Position numbers and translations under genes: made by a program. Below are positions 35,903 to 46,447 of a stretch of 64,000 nucleotides of DNA, piece by piece. The stretch spans positions 95,164,122 to 95,228,121 of the forward strand of contig CM036618.1 in assembly GCA_020746105.1 (NCBI GenBank), given 5' to 3'. Under the pieces are notes generated by a model that was not told the origin of the DNA, searched no databases, and was given only the letters and a program-made list of their open reading frames with translations. The number at the start of each line of letters is the position of its first letter. Position 1 is the first letter of the stretch. Source of the stretch: Trogon surrucura (Eukaryota; Chordata; Aves; Trogoniformes; Trogonidae).

Positions 35903-38326
35903 ATGGGGAATAAGCAGGGAGAATTAGAAGTCTATGTGCAGCTGGAGAACTATGATCTTATTGCAATTACAGAGACGTGGTGGGACAGCTCACATAACTG
36001 GAATGTGGGCCTTGATGGTTATGTTCTTTTTAGGAAAGACAGGTCGATGAGGCGAGGTGGGGGAGTTGCTCTGTACGTGAGAGAGCAACTGGAGTGTATT
36101 GAGATCCATCCAGGGGCAGATGAGGAGCAAGTAGAGAGTTTATGGGTAAGAATTAAGGGGCAGGCTAGCTTAGGTGATACTGTGGTGGGTGTCTACTATA
36201 GACCACCTGATCAGGAGGTGGAAGTTGATGAGGCCTTTTACAGGCAGATGACAGCAGCCTCTCAGTCCCAGGCCCTGGTTCTCATGGGGGATTTCAACTA
36301 CCCAGATGTTTGCTGGAAGTCCCACACAGCCAGCCATCCTCAGTCCAGGAGGTTCCTCCAGTGCATCGATGATAACTTTTTGATGCAAATGGTGGATGAG
36401 CCAACCAGGAGAGGAGCGCTGCTGGACCTTGTGTTCACCAACAAGGAAGGTCTGGTTGAAGCAGTGAAGGTTGAGGGCAACCTTGGCTGCAGCGACCATG
36501 AGATAGTGGAGTTCAGGATCCTGTGCGGTAAAAACAGAATAGCAAGCAGGATCGCAACTCTGGACTTCAGAAGGGCCAACTCTGGCCTCTTCAAGCAATT
36601 ACTGGGGGATACCCCTTGGGACAGGGAGCTGCAAGGTAAAGGGGCCCAAGAGAGTTGGTTGGCATTCAAAGACCACTTCTTTGAGGCTCAGGATCAGTGC
36701 ATCCCATCAGGTAGGAAATCAAGAAAGAGATCCAGGAGACCTGCTTGGTTAACCAGGGATCTGCTGGGCAGACTCAGGTGGAAAGGGAGGGTGTTTAAAT
36801 TGTGGAAGGAAGGGCTGGCCACTTGGGTGGAGTACAGGGCAGCTGTCAGGGAGTGCAGGGAGGCAATCAGAAAAGCTAAGGCCTCCTTGGAGTTAAAACT
36901 TGCAAGGGAGGTCAAAGACAACAGAAAGGGCTTCTTCAAATACATTGCTGACAAAACTAACACTAGAGGCAATGTAGGCCCTCTGTTGAATGAGGTGGGT
37001 GTCCTGGAGACAGAGGACAGAAAGAAGGCAGAGTTGCTGAATGCCTTCTTTGCCTCTGTCTACACTGTTGGAGACCGTCCTCAGGAGCCTCAGTCCCCTG
37101 AGGCCCCAGAGGAAGTCATGACAAAGGAGGAGTCTGCCCTGATTGATGAGGAGTGGGTTAAGGATCAGTTTGAACACTTGGACATTCATAAATCCATGGG
37201 CCCTGATGGGATGCACCCACGGGTGCTGAGGGAGCTGGTGGGAGTCATTGCTAGGCCACTCTCCATCATCTTTGGTAAGTCATGGGTAACAGGTGAGGTG
37301 CCTGAAGACTGGAGGAAAGCGAATGTCACTCCAGTCTATAAGAAGGGCAGGAAGGATGACCCGAGTAACTACAGACCGGTCAGCCTCACCTCCATCCCTG
37401 GAAAGGTGATGGAACATCTTATCCTTGACACTATCTCTAGGCATATCAAGGATAAGAAGGTTATTAGGAGCAGTCAGCATGGCTTTGCCAAGGGGAAGTC
37501 ATGTTTGACCAACCTGATAGCCTTTTATGAAGACATAACCAGGTGGATGGATGGTGGCCATGCAGTGGACGTGGTCTACCTGGACATCAGCAAGGCCTTT
37601 GACACCGTCTCCCACAGCATCCTCATAGGTAAACTGAGGAAGTGTGGTCTGGATGACCAAGTAGTGAGGTGGGTCGAGAACTGGTTGAAGGGAAGAAGCC
37701 AGAGGGTTGTGGTCAATGGGGCTGAGTCTGGCTGGATGCCTGTGTCTAGTGGGGTCCCTCAGGGGTCAGTGCTTGGGCCGGTGCTGTTTAATATATTCAT
37801 CAATGATCTGGATGAGGGATTAGAGAATGTTGTCAGCAAGTTTGCTGATGATACGAAGTTGGGGGGAGTGGTTGACACACCAGAAGGCTGTGCAGCCATT
37901 CAGAGAGACCTGGACAGGCTGGAGGGCTGGGCGGGGAGAAATCTTATGCGGTTCAACAAGGGCAAGTGTAGAGTTTTGCACTTGGGAAAAAATAACCCCA
38001 TGTGCCAATATAGGTTGGGGACTGCCCTGCTGGAGAGCAGTGCAGGGGAAAGGGAGCTGGGGGTTCTAGTGGACAGCAGGATGACCATGAGCCAGCAATG
38101 TGCCCTCGTGGCCAAGAAGGCCAATGGCATCCTGGGGTGTATTAGAAGGGGAGTCGCAAGTAGGTCAAGAGAGGTCCTCCTGCCCCTCTACTCTGCCCTG
38201 GTGAGGCCACATCTGGAATATTGTGTCCAGTTTTGGGCCCCTCAGTTCAAAAAGGACAGGGAGCTGCTTGAGAGAGTCCAGCGTAGAGCCACAAAGATGG
38301 TGAAGGGAGTGGAGCATCTCCCTTAG
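35903..38326 (+). CDS. CR1 ORF2: AP endonuclease plus reverse transcriptase, cut by a premature TAG
   Basis: An 807-codon frame encoding the CR1 replication protein, which nicks target DNA and primes reverse transcription at the nick. Endonuclease domain, about residues 1-205: catalytic Glu24 in [27 protein letters not shown] with Asp130, and SDH with His199. Reverse-transcriptase domain, about 400-760: [48 protein letters not shown] with Asp561, [20 protein letters not shown], and FADD with Asp649 and Asp650. All principal catalytic residues are kept. The family frame is open upstream to 35747, and the YTNARS strand of the endonuclease lies before this ATG, so the true start is probably upstream and has lost its ATG or uses another mechanism. 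TAG at 38324-38326 ends it early. The long minus-strand frames over it are shadows. Confidence 0.92.
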   Translation: MGNKQGELEVYVQLENYDLIAITETWWDSSHNWNVGLDGYVLFRKDRSMRRGGGVALYVREQLECIEIHPGADEEQVESLWVRIKGQASLGDTVVGVYYRPPDQEVEVDEAFYRQMTAASQSQALVLMGDFNYPDVCWKSHTASHPQSRRFLQCIDDNFLMQMVDEPTRRGALLDLVFTNKEGLVEAVKVEGNLGCSDHEIVEFRILCGKNRIASRIATLDFRRANSGLFKQLLGDTPWDRELQGKGAQESWLAFKDHFFEAQDQCIPSGRKSRKRSRRPAWLTRDLLGRLRWKGRVFKLWKEGLATWVEYRAAVRECREAIRKAKASLELKLAREVKDNRKGFFKYIADKTNTRGNVGPLLNEVGVLETEDRKKAELLNAFFASVYTVGDRPQEPQSPEAPEEVMTKEESALIDEEWVKDQFEHLDIHKSMGPDGMHPRVLRELVGVIARPLSIIFGKSWVTGEVPEDWRKANVTPVYKKGRKDDPSNYRPVSLTSIPGKVMEHLILDTISRHIKDKKVIRSSQHGFAKGKSCLTNLIAFYEDITRWMDGGHAVDVVYLDISKAFDTVSHSILIGKLRKCGLDDQVVRWVENWLKGRSQRVVVNGAESGWMPVSSGVPQGSVLGPVLFNIFINDLDEGLENVVSKFADDTKLGGVVDTPEGCAAIQRDLDRLEGWAGRNLMRFNKGKCRVLHLGKNNPMCQYRLGTALLESSAGERELGVLVDSRMTMSQQCALVAKKANGILGCIRRGVASRSREVLLPLYSALVRPHLEYCVQFWAPQFKKDRELLERVQRRATKMVKGVEHLP

Positions 38327-38644
38327 GAGGAAAGGCTGAAGGAGCTGGGTCTCTTTAGCTTGGAGAAGAGGAGGCTGAAGGGTGACCTCATTAATGTTTA
38401 TAAATATGTCAAGGGGGAATGTCAGGAGGACGGAGCCAGGCTCTTTTCAGCGGCATCCACTGACAGGACAAGGGGCAATGGGTGGAAGCTGGAACACAGG
38501 AGGTTCCAGAAAAATACGAGGAAAAACTTTTTTACTGTAAGGGTGACCGAGCACTGGAACAGGCTGCCCAGGGAGGTTGTGGAATCTCCTTCTCTTGAGA
38601 CATTCAAAACCCGCCTGGACGCGTTCCTGTGCGCTCTAGTGTAG
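38327..38644 (+). pseudogene. CR1 ORF2 C-terminal region after the premature stop
   Basis: The same reading frame continues for 105 codons to a TAG at 38642-38644. It contains [20 protein letters not shown], a [15 protein letters not shown] segment, and [20 protein letters not shown], the standard CR1 C terminus. In the related copy at 54604 the codon at the stop position is TAT, so the lesion is a single base change to TAG. Nothing else disrupts this part. Confidence 0.88.
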
Positions 38645-38731
38645 GTGGTCCTGCTCTGGCAGGGGGGTTGGACTAGATGATCTTTAAGGTCCCTTCCAAC
38701 CTCTAACATTCTGTGATTCTGTGATTCTGTG
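38645..38731 (+). repeat. CR1 3' UTR and terminal repeat
   Basis: Short 3' UTR with GGTCCTGCTCTGGCAGGGGG and TTGGACTAGATGATCTTTAA, ending in tandem ATTCTGTG units at about 38708-38731. This is the 3' hairpin-and-repeat end that the CR1 reverse transcriptase is thought to recognise. Confidence 0.88.
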
Positions 38732-41700
38732 AAATGTAGGTTGAAGTCCTTCTGCAAGGTGGTTGATTGCTTCCTTCTTTTACCTTTTAGTACAAGAAGT
38801 GAGCCTCAAGAGTACTGAAAATTTATGTTGTAAAGAAACCTCAGACTGCCTGTTCAGCCTTTGATAGAATGCTGGCTGATGTGTTTTGAAAAGCACCACT
38901 TTCCTGGTCAGGCTACAAATCTTACTTTATATCAGTACTGTTTATCTGGAAACTAAAAGCAAGCATGGTAACTGTAGTCAGTGGACATTAAGATGCCCTG
39001 TTTTTTAGTGTAATAACTGATGTCTTCAGAAGTTGGACTTATGGTGGGGTGTGTTTTCTTCTGGAGATGGTTCTTTCTCTTCATTAGGAAAGAAGCTCCA
39101 AACTGTGAATAGGCTTTGTTTAGCTATCGACAGTTGGGTAGGGAGAATAGTGTTTCTGGTCCTCGAGTAACTTGAAAAATCAGTTAATAAATGGCAAGCC
39201 TGGTTTTCATGAAAAGCACACACCATGTCTTTCTTGAGAGCTTTGCCTGCACAAAGGGCAAAATCTAAAAGTTGGGCAGGTCTTATTTATTCTAAAATAT
39301 TACAAAGGCTTGTGTTCTACCGATGGAAGAGAGAAAGAAAAACTATTTCAAAGAAGACTTAAAACGAACTCTTATTAAAACAAAACAAAATCCCAAACTC
39401 TTCCTATATCTCTACTCGCTATGTTTTGACATTTTTCACCTACATCTTCCAAATATGCTCTACCAAGATAGAAAAAGATCTCAATAAGAGGAAGGAATAG
39501 CACGGTCTCCTTTGAGTATTTGGTTCAAGAACTCCAGATAAGTAGCATTAGTCATAAGCCATTAGAATAGCTAGCCTGAATTGCTCTGTGGCTACAGCTG
39601 AGCACTCGAGGCAGAATCATGCAGTGCAAAACACAGCACTTCTGGTAAAAACAAATAAATCCCCAAGTCCCCAGTAAATATTGTTTGCATATGTAGTTCA
39701 CCATAGCTGGCTACCAGGTGGAATAAAACATATGGAAGACAGTGCTTTTAGCTGACTTAGATAATAAAGGATAATGGTACAGGGTCTGGAGCAATAAGCA
39801 ACCTATTTTAGCGAGTAATTTTTTGAAATAACAGAACCTAGATTCATTATAAGAGTTATCTGTTTCTATCAGCAGTCTGTTGTGTTTCTGACAGTAACCT
39901 TAGCCTGGATTTGTTTAGACTGTCTTTATGTTAGGAGCTAGACAGGTTGCTATGACTTGTAATTCTAACACACCTGGAAAGTGGATGTTTGTTAACATCC
40001 TTGTACCTGAAAGTTGAAAAAGGGGTAATCAAGAAGTTAATATATGGGAGGGGACAGGAAGATTATCTTCTTTTTGCCCTCTGTGGGTAATTGAGAGCTA
40101 CGTTAGCATAGAGAGTGGACATGAGGGTTCTTCAGGGGCTCCCTAAAGCTTCTGCCTGGATGAGAAATTTTGAAAGCTCAATGCAAGCTTATTGTAATAT
40201 GGTGAGTAGAACTTGGCTTTTCTTTGGGACAATTTAGAAATTTTTAACATATTTATTCAATGTTATTTTGGTGGGATTTGATTTGGGATCTATGCTTGTC
40301 ACTAAAACCTTCAGTGGTCTCCCCAGTTAGGACAAAAATCTGGTTGCCTTCTTGAGAGGGTGTCCTGATTCTTTCCTGCTTCTGAGCTTCACAATATGTT
40401 ATAAAGCAGGCATATAATATCTTTTCCTGGTTTTGGTTGTTGACTGGAAGGAGAAGATTTGAAGTGTAGAGATTCATTGCTATGGATAGCTTCCTCTTCT
40501 TTAGTATACAGGTCTGCTTTCCCTGTAAGATCACCAGTTTGGGGAGAGGGAAGAGAAGAGCTGGTAGCATAATCCATTGTCTAGGCTCAGAATGGGTGTT
40601 GATCCCTTTCAGGGAGAGAGGGTCATATCTCTACTAAATAAGGGCCTAATTTTTCCTTTTGTCTTTCTGAAAGTTGCCATTACTGTCAAGTTGAGCTGTA
40701 TGGAATAGGAAGAAAGGGAAAGTGCCTGTTGCTTGGGAGCAATATGAGTAGTTCAAGATAGCATATGAGCTTAATATCTCCTGCATGCAGATGCTTGCAA
40801 GTTGAAAGACATGGTGAGCGTGTGCTTCAGGAACAGCAGAAGACCGAAGAAGTAGTATTTTGCTGAACACAGCTTGGTCAGTGGGCAAAATACAAGGCAA
40901 GGTCTGTTTGCAGAATGTGAATTTTCTTATTTTGCATTTTTCTTCTTGAGGCTTACACAAACTGAAAATCCCTGGGAGTGAGCATTAAGATGGCTGCTAA
41001 AGTAAAATCTTTCTGCTATGGCCCTGACCCATGGGAAGGTGGTAGCAAGTTTCTCCTCTTTCTTTTGAGCATGGGGGAAGAGGACAGCTGAGGGGTGCAA
41101 TTGTGGTGAGTTTTTTGTTATTGAAGGGAAGACTATTCTCTTCTCCTTTCAGAGCTGATAGTTCTCAATCCATCCTGAGCCCAGAGATGATAACCGAGAG
41201 CTTTCACATGCAAATATGTCAATTTATTTCCACAATAGCAAACCATTGAGGGCTGAAAGGGAAGCCACGGTATCTCTGACAGCTGTATTGTTCCAAAACC
41301 ACTCAGCTCCTCAAATTCAGGAAAGGAAGCCTAATCAAACGCCATTCAAATCTCAAAAACACAGGATTTGCCTTCCTCTTCTTCTTGATGCTTCTCATCT
41401 TTCTCAAATCTTCCTTCATAGCAAAATCACTGACATGCTCACCTACTCAACTCCATCTGACCACATTACATCAAACTGTCTGACACAGCTGATGATGTTT
41501 CTGCCATGGCTTGAGAAATGCCTTTAACCCTCTATGTGATGTCTCTGAAGCAAAGAGAAACAGAAAGCAAGGACATGTATTTACCTATGTATTTCCTTGT
41601 GTCTCTGGTCATCTGTGGTTTAAGAAGGCACGCAGAAATTAATGCTTTATTTCAGAGATGTTCTTTAAAAACTAAAGACAATCCTTCTCTCCACTCTTAT

Positions 41701-42397
41701 GTACATAGCAACGAATGTACTAAAATGTTCTACACAGACTACAATACTAAAAATATTTAAATCCTTTCTTGAAAGTCATGTCACTCTCTAATGGGCTTGC
41801 AAATAGAAGCTGGAAAACTAAAGGACCTATTTTATACTACTCAGTTTGACACCCTCAGGTAAGCTGAGATGAAATGATAATTTTTCACGAGGTAGTGAAA
41901 GCTCAACACAGTACCTAGTCTCGCTCAGTCCTGGAAGCCGACTAGCGGCACATATATGCCATCCAGGCTGGATACTTCTGCCTGCTAGTATGGAAGTGTT
42001 TCCAAGTGTGAGATGGCTTGAGCCAGGTATAGAATTTGGATAATGATGTGGGGGCCTCTGTGTTCAAAAAAAAATGCAAAGACTGGCCTTGGTCTCCCTG
42101 GTGTAGTCTGGGGGAGTGGAGGCTCACCTGGCTATGGCTGGATACAGCTGAGCCAGAGACCCTGCGAAGGTAGGACAGCCATGCTTTTGTTCAGCAAAGA
42201 CAAGAAGACAACAGGAACCTGTGTAGTTCTTCGTGTTTTTTTTTTTTTAAAGACTATCATGCCTGATGACTGTTATTTGCCTCATTACCTATAAAATGCA
42301 TATTAAAGTTGACACTGCTGCATCTGCTAATGAAGATTTTAGAGATTGTGCTAAACATATATGACTATAGCACTCGTATCTCCACCCAAATCTTACT
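38732..42397. other. Unassigned intergenic sequence
   Basis: About 3.7 kb without a supported gene or named repeat. Longest chance frames are about 105 codons (40253-40570, 40646-40960, 41216-41527) and have no domain that I recognise. T-run at 42239-42248. Confidence 0.45.
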
Positions 42398-42852
42398 ATC
42401 ATAGAATCACAGAGTCATTCTGGTTGGTAAAAGCCCCTGGAATGATCGACTCCAACCATTAACCCTACTCCACAAAGTTCACCCCTAAACCATATCCCCC
42501 AACACCACATCTAAACTACCTTTAAACACACCCAGGGATGGGGACTCAACCACCTACCTGGGCAGCCTGTTCCAATGTCTGCCTACTTTTTCTGTGAAAA
42601 AATTTTTCCTAATGTCCAGTCCAAACCTACCCTGTTACAGTTTGGAGCCATTACCTCTTGTTCTATGGCTAATTACCTGTGAGAAGAGATCAGCACCAAC
42701 CTCTCTATGACATTCTTTGAGGTCGTTGTAGAGAGTGATGTGGTCTCCCCTTAACTTCCTCTTCAAACTAAATGGGTCCAGCTCCTTCAATCACTCTTCA
42801 TAAGATTTATTCCCAGACCCTTCACCAGCTTTGTTGCCCTCCTCTGTCACCT
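42398..42852 (-). mobile_element. CR1 LINE, 3' end, older copy
   Basis: Reverse-complement CR1 tail: ATCATAGAATCACAGAGTCA at the start, then GACTCCAACCATTAACCCTA, then the GGGATGGGGACTCAACCACC segment (about 42534-42553), and on into the ERVQRR...L region to 42852. It is the same CR1 group as the interrupted copy at 13143-13985 (compare CCCCTAAACCATA in both). It is followed by a G-rich run at about 42855-42872. Confidence 0.92.
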
Positions 42853-43189
42853 GGCGGGGGGTGGGGGGGGTGAGGGAAACCTTGTGCATTTGGGGATAAA
42901 AAGATGGAAAAAACTATTTTTAAATTGGTAGAGAAGAACCTCAGTACCTGACAGACTGCACTCCTTTTAATGTGTCATCAAGTCAGTAGGAAGGATCTGT
43001 GCTCAGCATTCCTGTGTCAATGATTAGTAGGGCTGTAGCAGACCTCTTGTCCATTCTATCCCATCCCAAGGACGAACTGCTAAGGAAGGGGCAGGAATGG
43101 GGAACCAAATAAAGGAGCTTCTGGAGACCTTCCTCTGTCCAGTACTGTGACGCAAGTCCTAAACCAGATGGTCCTTAATGCTTTCAGAG
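42853..43189. other. Short unassigned spacer
   Basis: Begins with a G-rich run (GGCGGGGGGTGGGGGGGGTG at 42853-42872). The remainder is unremarkable. Confidence 0.4.
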
Positions 43190-43338
43190 GGATCCGTGGA
43201 AGTTTTCAAGGCCAGGTTATGTGGGGCTCTGAGCAGCCTGCTCTAGTGGGAGACATCCCTGCCTATGGCGGGGGGGGTTGGAACCAGATGATCTTTAAGG
43301 TCCCTTCCAACCCTGACAATTCTATGATTCTCTGATTC
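43190..43338 (+). mobile_element. CR1 LINE, extreme 3' end (about 150 bp)
   Basis: Plus-strand CR1 tail: GGAAGTTTTCAAGGCCAGGT, GGGGGGTTGGAACCAGATGA, TCTTTAAGGTCCCTTCCAAC, then ATTCTATGATTCTCTGATTC. The 5' end is ragged, so the left limit is approximate. Confidence 0.9.
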
Positions 43339-45886
43339 CTATTTGTGTGTTTCAAGAAGCCTTGCACATATGGGGAATCTTCTTACTGTAAACTTTAGAG
43401 TTAAGGAAGACACAAGGAAGGACACTGTCTTTACTATTACTCAAAAGCCAGGACTTGAACTAACCTGCACAGTAATAAGTAAAATGCAATGTCAGCCTTA
43501 GTTTTCCAATCCCAGCAGGATTTTACATCAATATATGTGGGTGTTTGTTCTGCCTATGCTTTGAATGTGCCCGTGGATACACCTTGAAGCTGAGGTCAGC
43601 AGCCAGCCTTCCTCTGGGAGGTTTGGTTAATGTGCCACAACAAACACACAAGAGGACCCGCTTGGATTTCAGATGTGGCTTTTTGTTAGTGCACTTTAAA
43701 GAGTATACAAAACTTTCAAAGCCTGGAGTTAAGCACTCTGCGACTTCTTTCTCAGCAGCTGCAGAATATGAGCATGCAAACCTGTCGGTCAGATCAGTGT
43801 CCCTCTGGGATGTGTGCACTGAAGAATAGTAGAAAGGGGGAAAAGCAGCCTTAAGCTACCTTTCCTTCCATCCTTTCCAGAGTAGATGAAGTAGCTATAG
43901 AAACCAGGAAGATGTCTGATTATGTCAGATCTTGGCAAGCAGGAATATGACTCATGATTTTTAAAAAGGCAGCTGGTGAACAGGGATGGATTCTAAGAGT
44001 GGGCAAAATCTCACCTTTATTTGTACAGGAATAACCTTACTGTCACCAGCAAATGTTCTATTTCTTTCTACACATAGAGGCTTTTCTGCGAGAGAGAATG
44101 TAATTGAAAATCAAAGTGGTTTAGAAGGTGACTTCCTAGTGGCCAGCTCTAACAGTTTCCAGTCATCCATCACAGAGTGTGTTTCCTTTATTAAAAATAT
44201 TTATTTGCAAGCTTCTTTATATTAAATGTCTGAAGTTGAGTGGCCTTTTTTATAAATGCAGATCACAAAATAGCTATTGTCCATATATGGGAAATCTCCA
44301 GTACGATAAATATTTAGTAACTGTTCCTCATCAAAGGAAATCTTGTTTCTGAATAATCTAAAATCCCTTTAAGTCACAAACTTTTTCAAATCCAAACTTT
44401 CTGGCCATTTCCCTCTTGGTCTGGGATCCAAAAAATGTCTGTAGATTCTTTGTTATATCTGTAAGGGAACCAGTAATTGTTTTCCTGAGTCTGAATGCAG
44501 TGTAAGCAAACTTGCTTGAGTGCTTGACAGCATGCTCTATATCTGGAGGATTTCTTCTGTCTTGGTTAGTATTGATTGTGGAATTTTTACAAACTTTTTT
44601 TTTTTTAATTTAAGAAGCTGGTTGCTTAAAAAAAAAGGATTGATTCACTGCCATTTAATTACCAGGAAATGGAGAAACATGTGGTTTCTGCCACAATTAA
44701 TTAGTCTACTGTCTGTTTCCTAGCTCACATAAGCCTATATTCTAATTACATGGAGACAGTGTCTGCCACAAAGCATTAGCATCCGACCACCAAGGTGTAT
44801 ATGCAGTTCTACAGATTTCATCTGCTGGGTCAGCTGTCAGAAACAAAGATGGTGAAAACCCATTAAATCATCTTCTCTCTCCTGGTTGGCATTGCTTTTC
44901 TCACCTATAGGGATTCCATCCAGCCTGCACTTAACTGATTAAGAGGAGAAAGAGAGCATTTCATTGTTTTTGAGGGGAGAATTGCATCTTAATTTGTGGG
45001 CCATGACCTTGCAGACATGCAATTCATGGGCAATTAATCAGTGCTGAAAGGACCGTAATAATCCTGGAGCAAAGAAAATAATATATCTCATGTAAAATTT
45101 GGGACAGACAAAACCTTCCAAGTACGAGATAAAATGTGGTGGTATGTTTTCCAGCCAGACATATTGCTGTCATGTCTGATATGTATTCTTTTTGAGCTAA
45201 ATGTAAGAGATCAGGAAAAGATCTTTATACTTGAGAAGAGTGGCAACTGTAGCGATGGGGAATATTCTTGAGACTCTGCTTATGTTTGGTTAGTGTTCTT
45301 TTCACATGCACAACTTCTTTCTTTCTGTGTAAAGAGGCAGACTGGGCCCCTGAGCCCCAAAATCTTGGCTAGTCAGATGTATTCTAAGGGACCACTGGAC
45401 TGAGGAGCTTGCTGGAGCTGCCTTTGGAGACTTGAGGCATGGAGCTTTCAGCCTCATGTCAAAGCAATTTGCATTTTGCTCTCCATTTTTCTTTTTAGCT
45501 TCCTTCTTGCAGTCAGTTTACAACTAACACCTCTGTGAGTTGGTATGTAAAGCATTCAAAATCTAGGCAGCCAGAATAAGTCAATTTGCCTGTTAAAATT
45601 ATATACATTAAAGACCTTAGAGTAACATATATCAGTCTCTGAAGATAAAGTTACAAAAGACGTACCAATGTCTTTCCCTAAGTGGAAAGTCTGTCACGTC
45701 CTTGCATTTCCTTGAGGAGATTGGAGGCTACAGACAGGAGGATCCAACCCTGTAGGTGAGTCAATACTAGAGGTGGGTGAGCAGGAAGTCTGGTGGGTCA
45801 GGTGGGGAGCATCACTGATGGCAGCAGGGTTTTGAAGCCTGGAAGATGTAGGAGGAACTTCCCAATTTTTCTTTGTGCTGCAGCTT
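43339..45886. other. Unassigned intergenic sequence with a possible conserved block
   Basis: No supported gene. The part at about 44690-45070 is mixed in composition with TAATTA, TTAATTAC and GGCAATTAATCAG cores and resembles conserved non-coding DNA by texture. T-run at 44597-44607. Confidence 0.3.
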
Positions 45887-46443
45887 TGTTAAATACCATG
45901 GATGGAAATGTATAAAAGGGCCTTAGGCAGGTATGCAAGCAAGGATATCAACTTCTACAGCTGTGGCAGGCACCTTAAAGAAGGCAACTGTTGTATGGAC
46001 TCCTCAACAATCAAGGACTATCAGCTGTGGCGGATACCCTGGAGAAACACATAGAGTAGCAGAGACTGGCAGATGCCAGTTAAGAAGGACTCCACAAAGA
46101 AGAGAAATGTGCTAAGATATGCAAAGTTCACTAAAAGACACCTCTCCATCAGCCACATGGGATCACCAGAGATGACCAAAGACCTCCAGGGAAGCCTTTC
46201 AGAGATCCAGGCCTCTTGCATAATAACTATGTATATAGGATAATTAGTTCCTGGAAATAGAATGAATACGTATGATCTTTGCAGGAAAGCTGATGCCTAT
46301 ATATGTAACAGGGATGGGTGCCAGATATGGTATGCGTGATAGGTAGAACTATTGCCCATGCACCTGGCACTGGAATAAAGAAATGCTTGCTTTCTAATGA
46401 TAAATTGTTAGAGAGTTCTTCATAGACCGGAGTTTTGGTAGCA
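45887..46443 (+). mobile_element. Candidate LTR (557 bp) with 4-bp duplication
   Basis: A stretch that starts TGTTAAATACCATGG and ends GGAGTTTTGGTAGCA, with GCTT on both sides (45883-45886 and 46444-46447). Inside, a TATATATG lies at about 46297 and an AATAAAG at about 46374. This spacing would fit a U3-R-U5 layout, with R near 46330-46395. The U5-like end resembles LTR ends that I have seen in bird ERVs. The duplication is only 4 bp and could be chance. No internal ERV region adjoins. Confidence 0.38.
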
Positions 46444-46447
46444 GCTT

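Larger units (their letters stand above)
34224..38731 (+). mobile_element. Near-full-length CR1 retrotransposon
   Basis: A 4.5-kb CR1 non-LTR retrotransposon with every expected part in order: CpG-rich 5' UTR (34224-34686), ORF1 (34687-35759, one frameshift), ORF2 (35903-38644, one premature TAG), then a short 3' UTR with TTGGACTAGATGATCTTTAA and the tail ATTCTGTGATTCTGTGATTC ending near 38731. Most CR1 copies in birds are cut down to the last few hundred bases, so a copy that keeps its 5' UTR is uncommon. No clear target duplication is visible, as usual for CR1. It could have mobilised itself only before the two lesions, if those are not assembly errors. The left boundary is set where the first copy of the 5' UTR module begins and composition changes. 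Confidence 0.92.

Noticed and set aside
36170-36598. 142-codon minus-strand frame and other antisense frames over 34.5-38.7 kb
   Set aside because: Shadows of CR1 ORF1 and ORF2 on the plus strand, which carry the catalytic motifs.
42853-42872. G-rich run, considered as a G-quadruplex
   Set aside because: Only two long G-runs split by one T; it could form alternative structures but there is no specific support.
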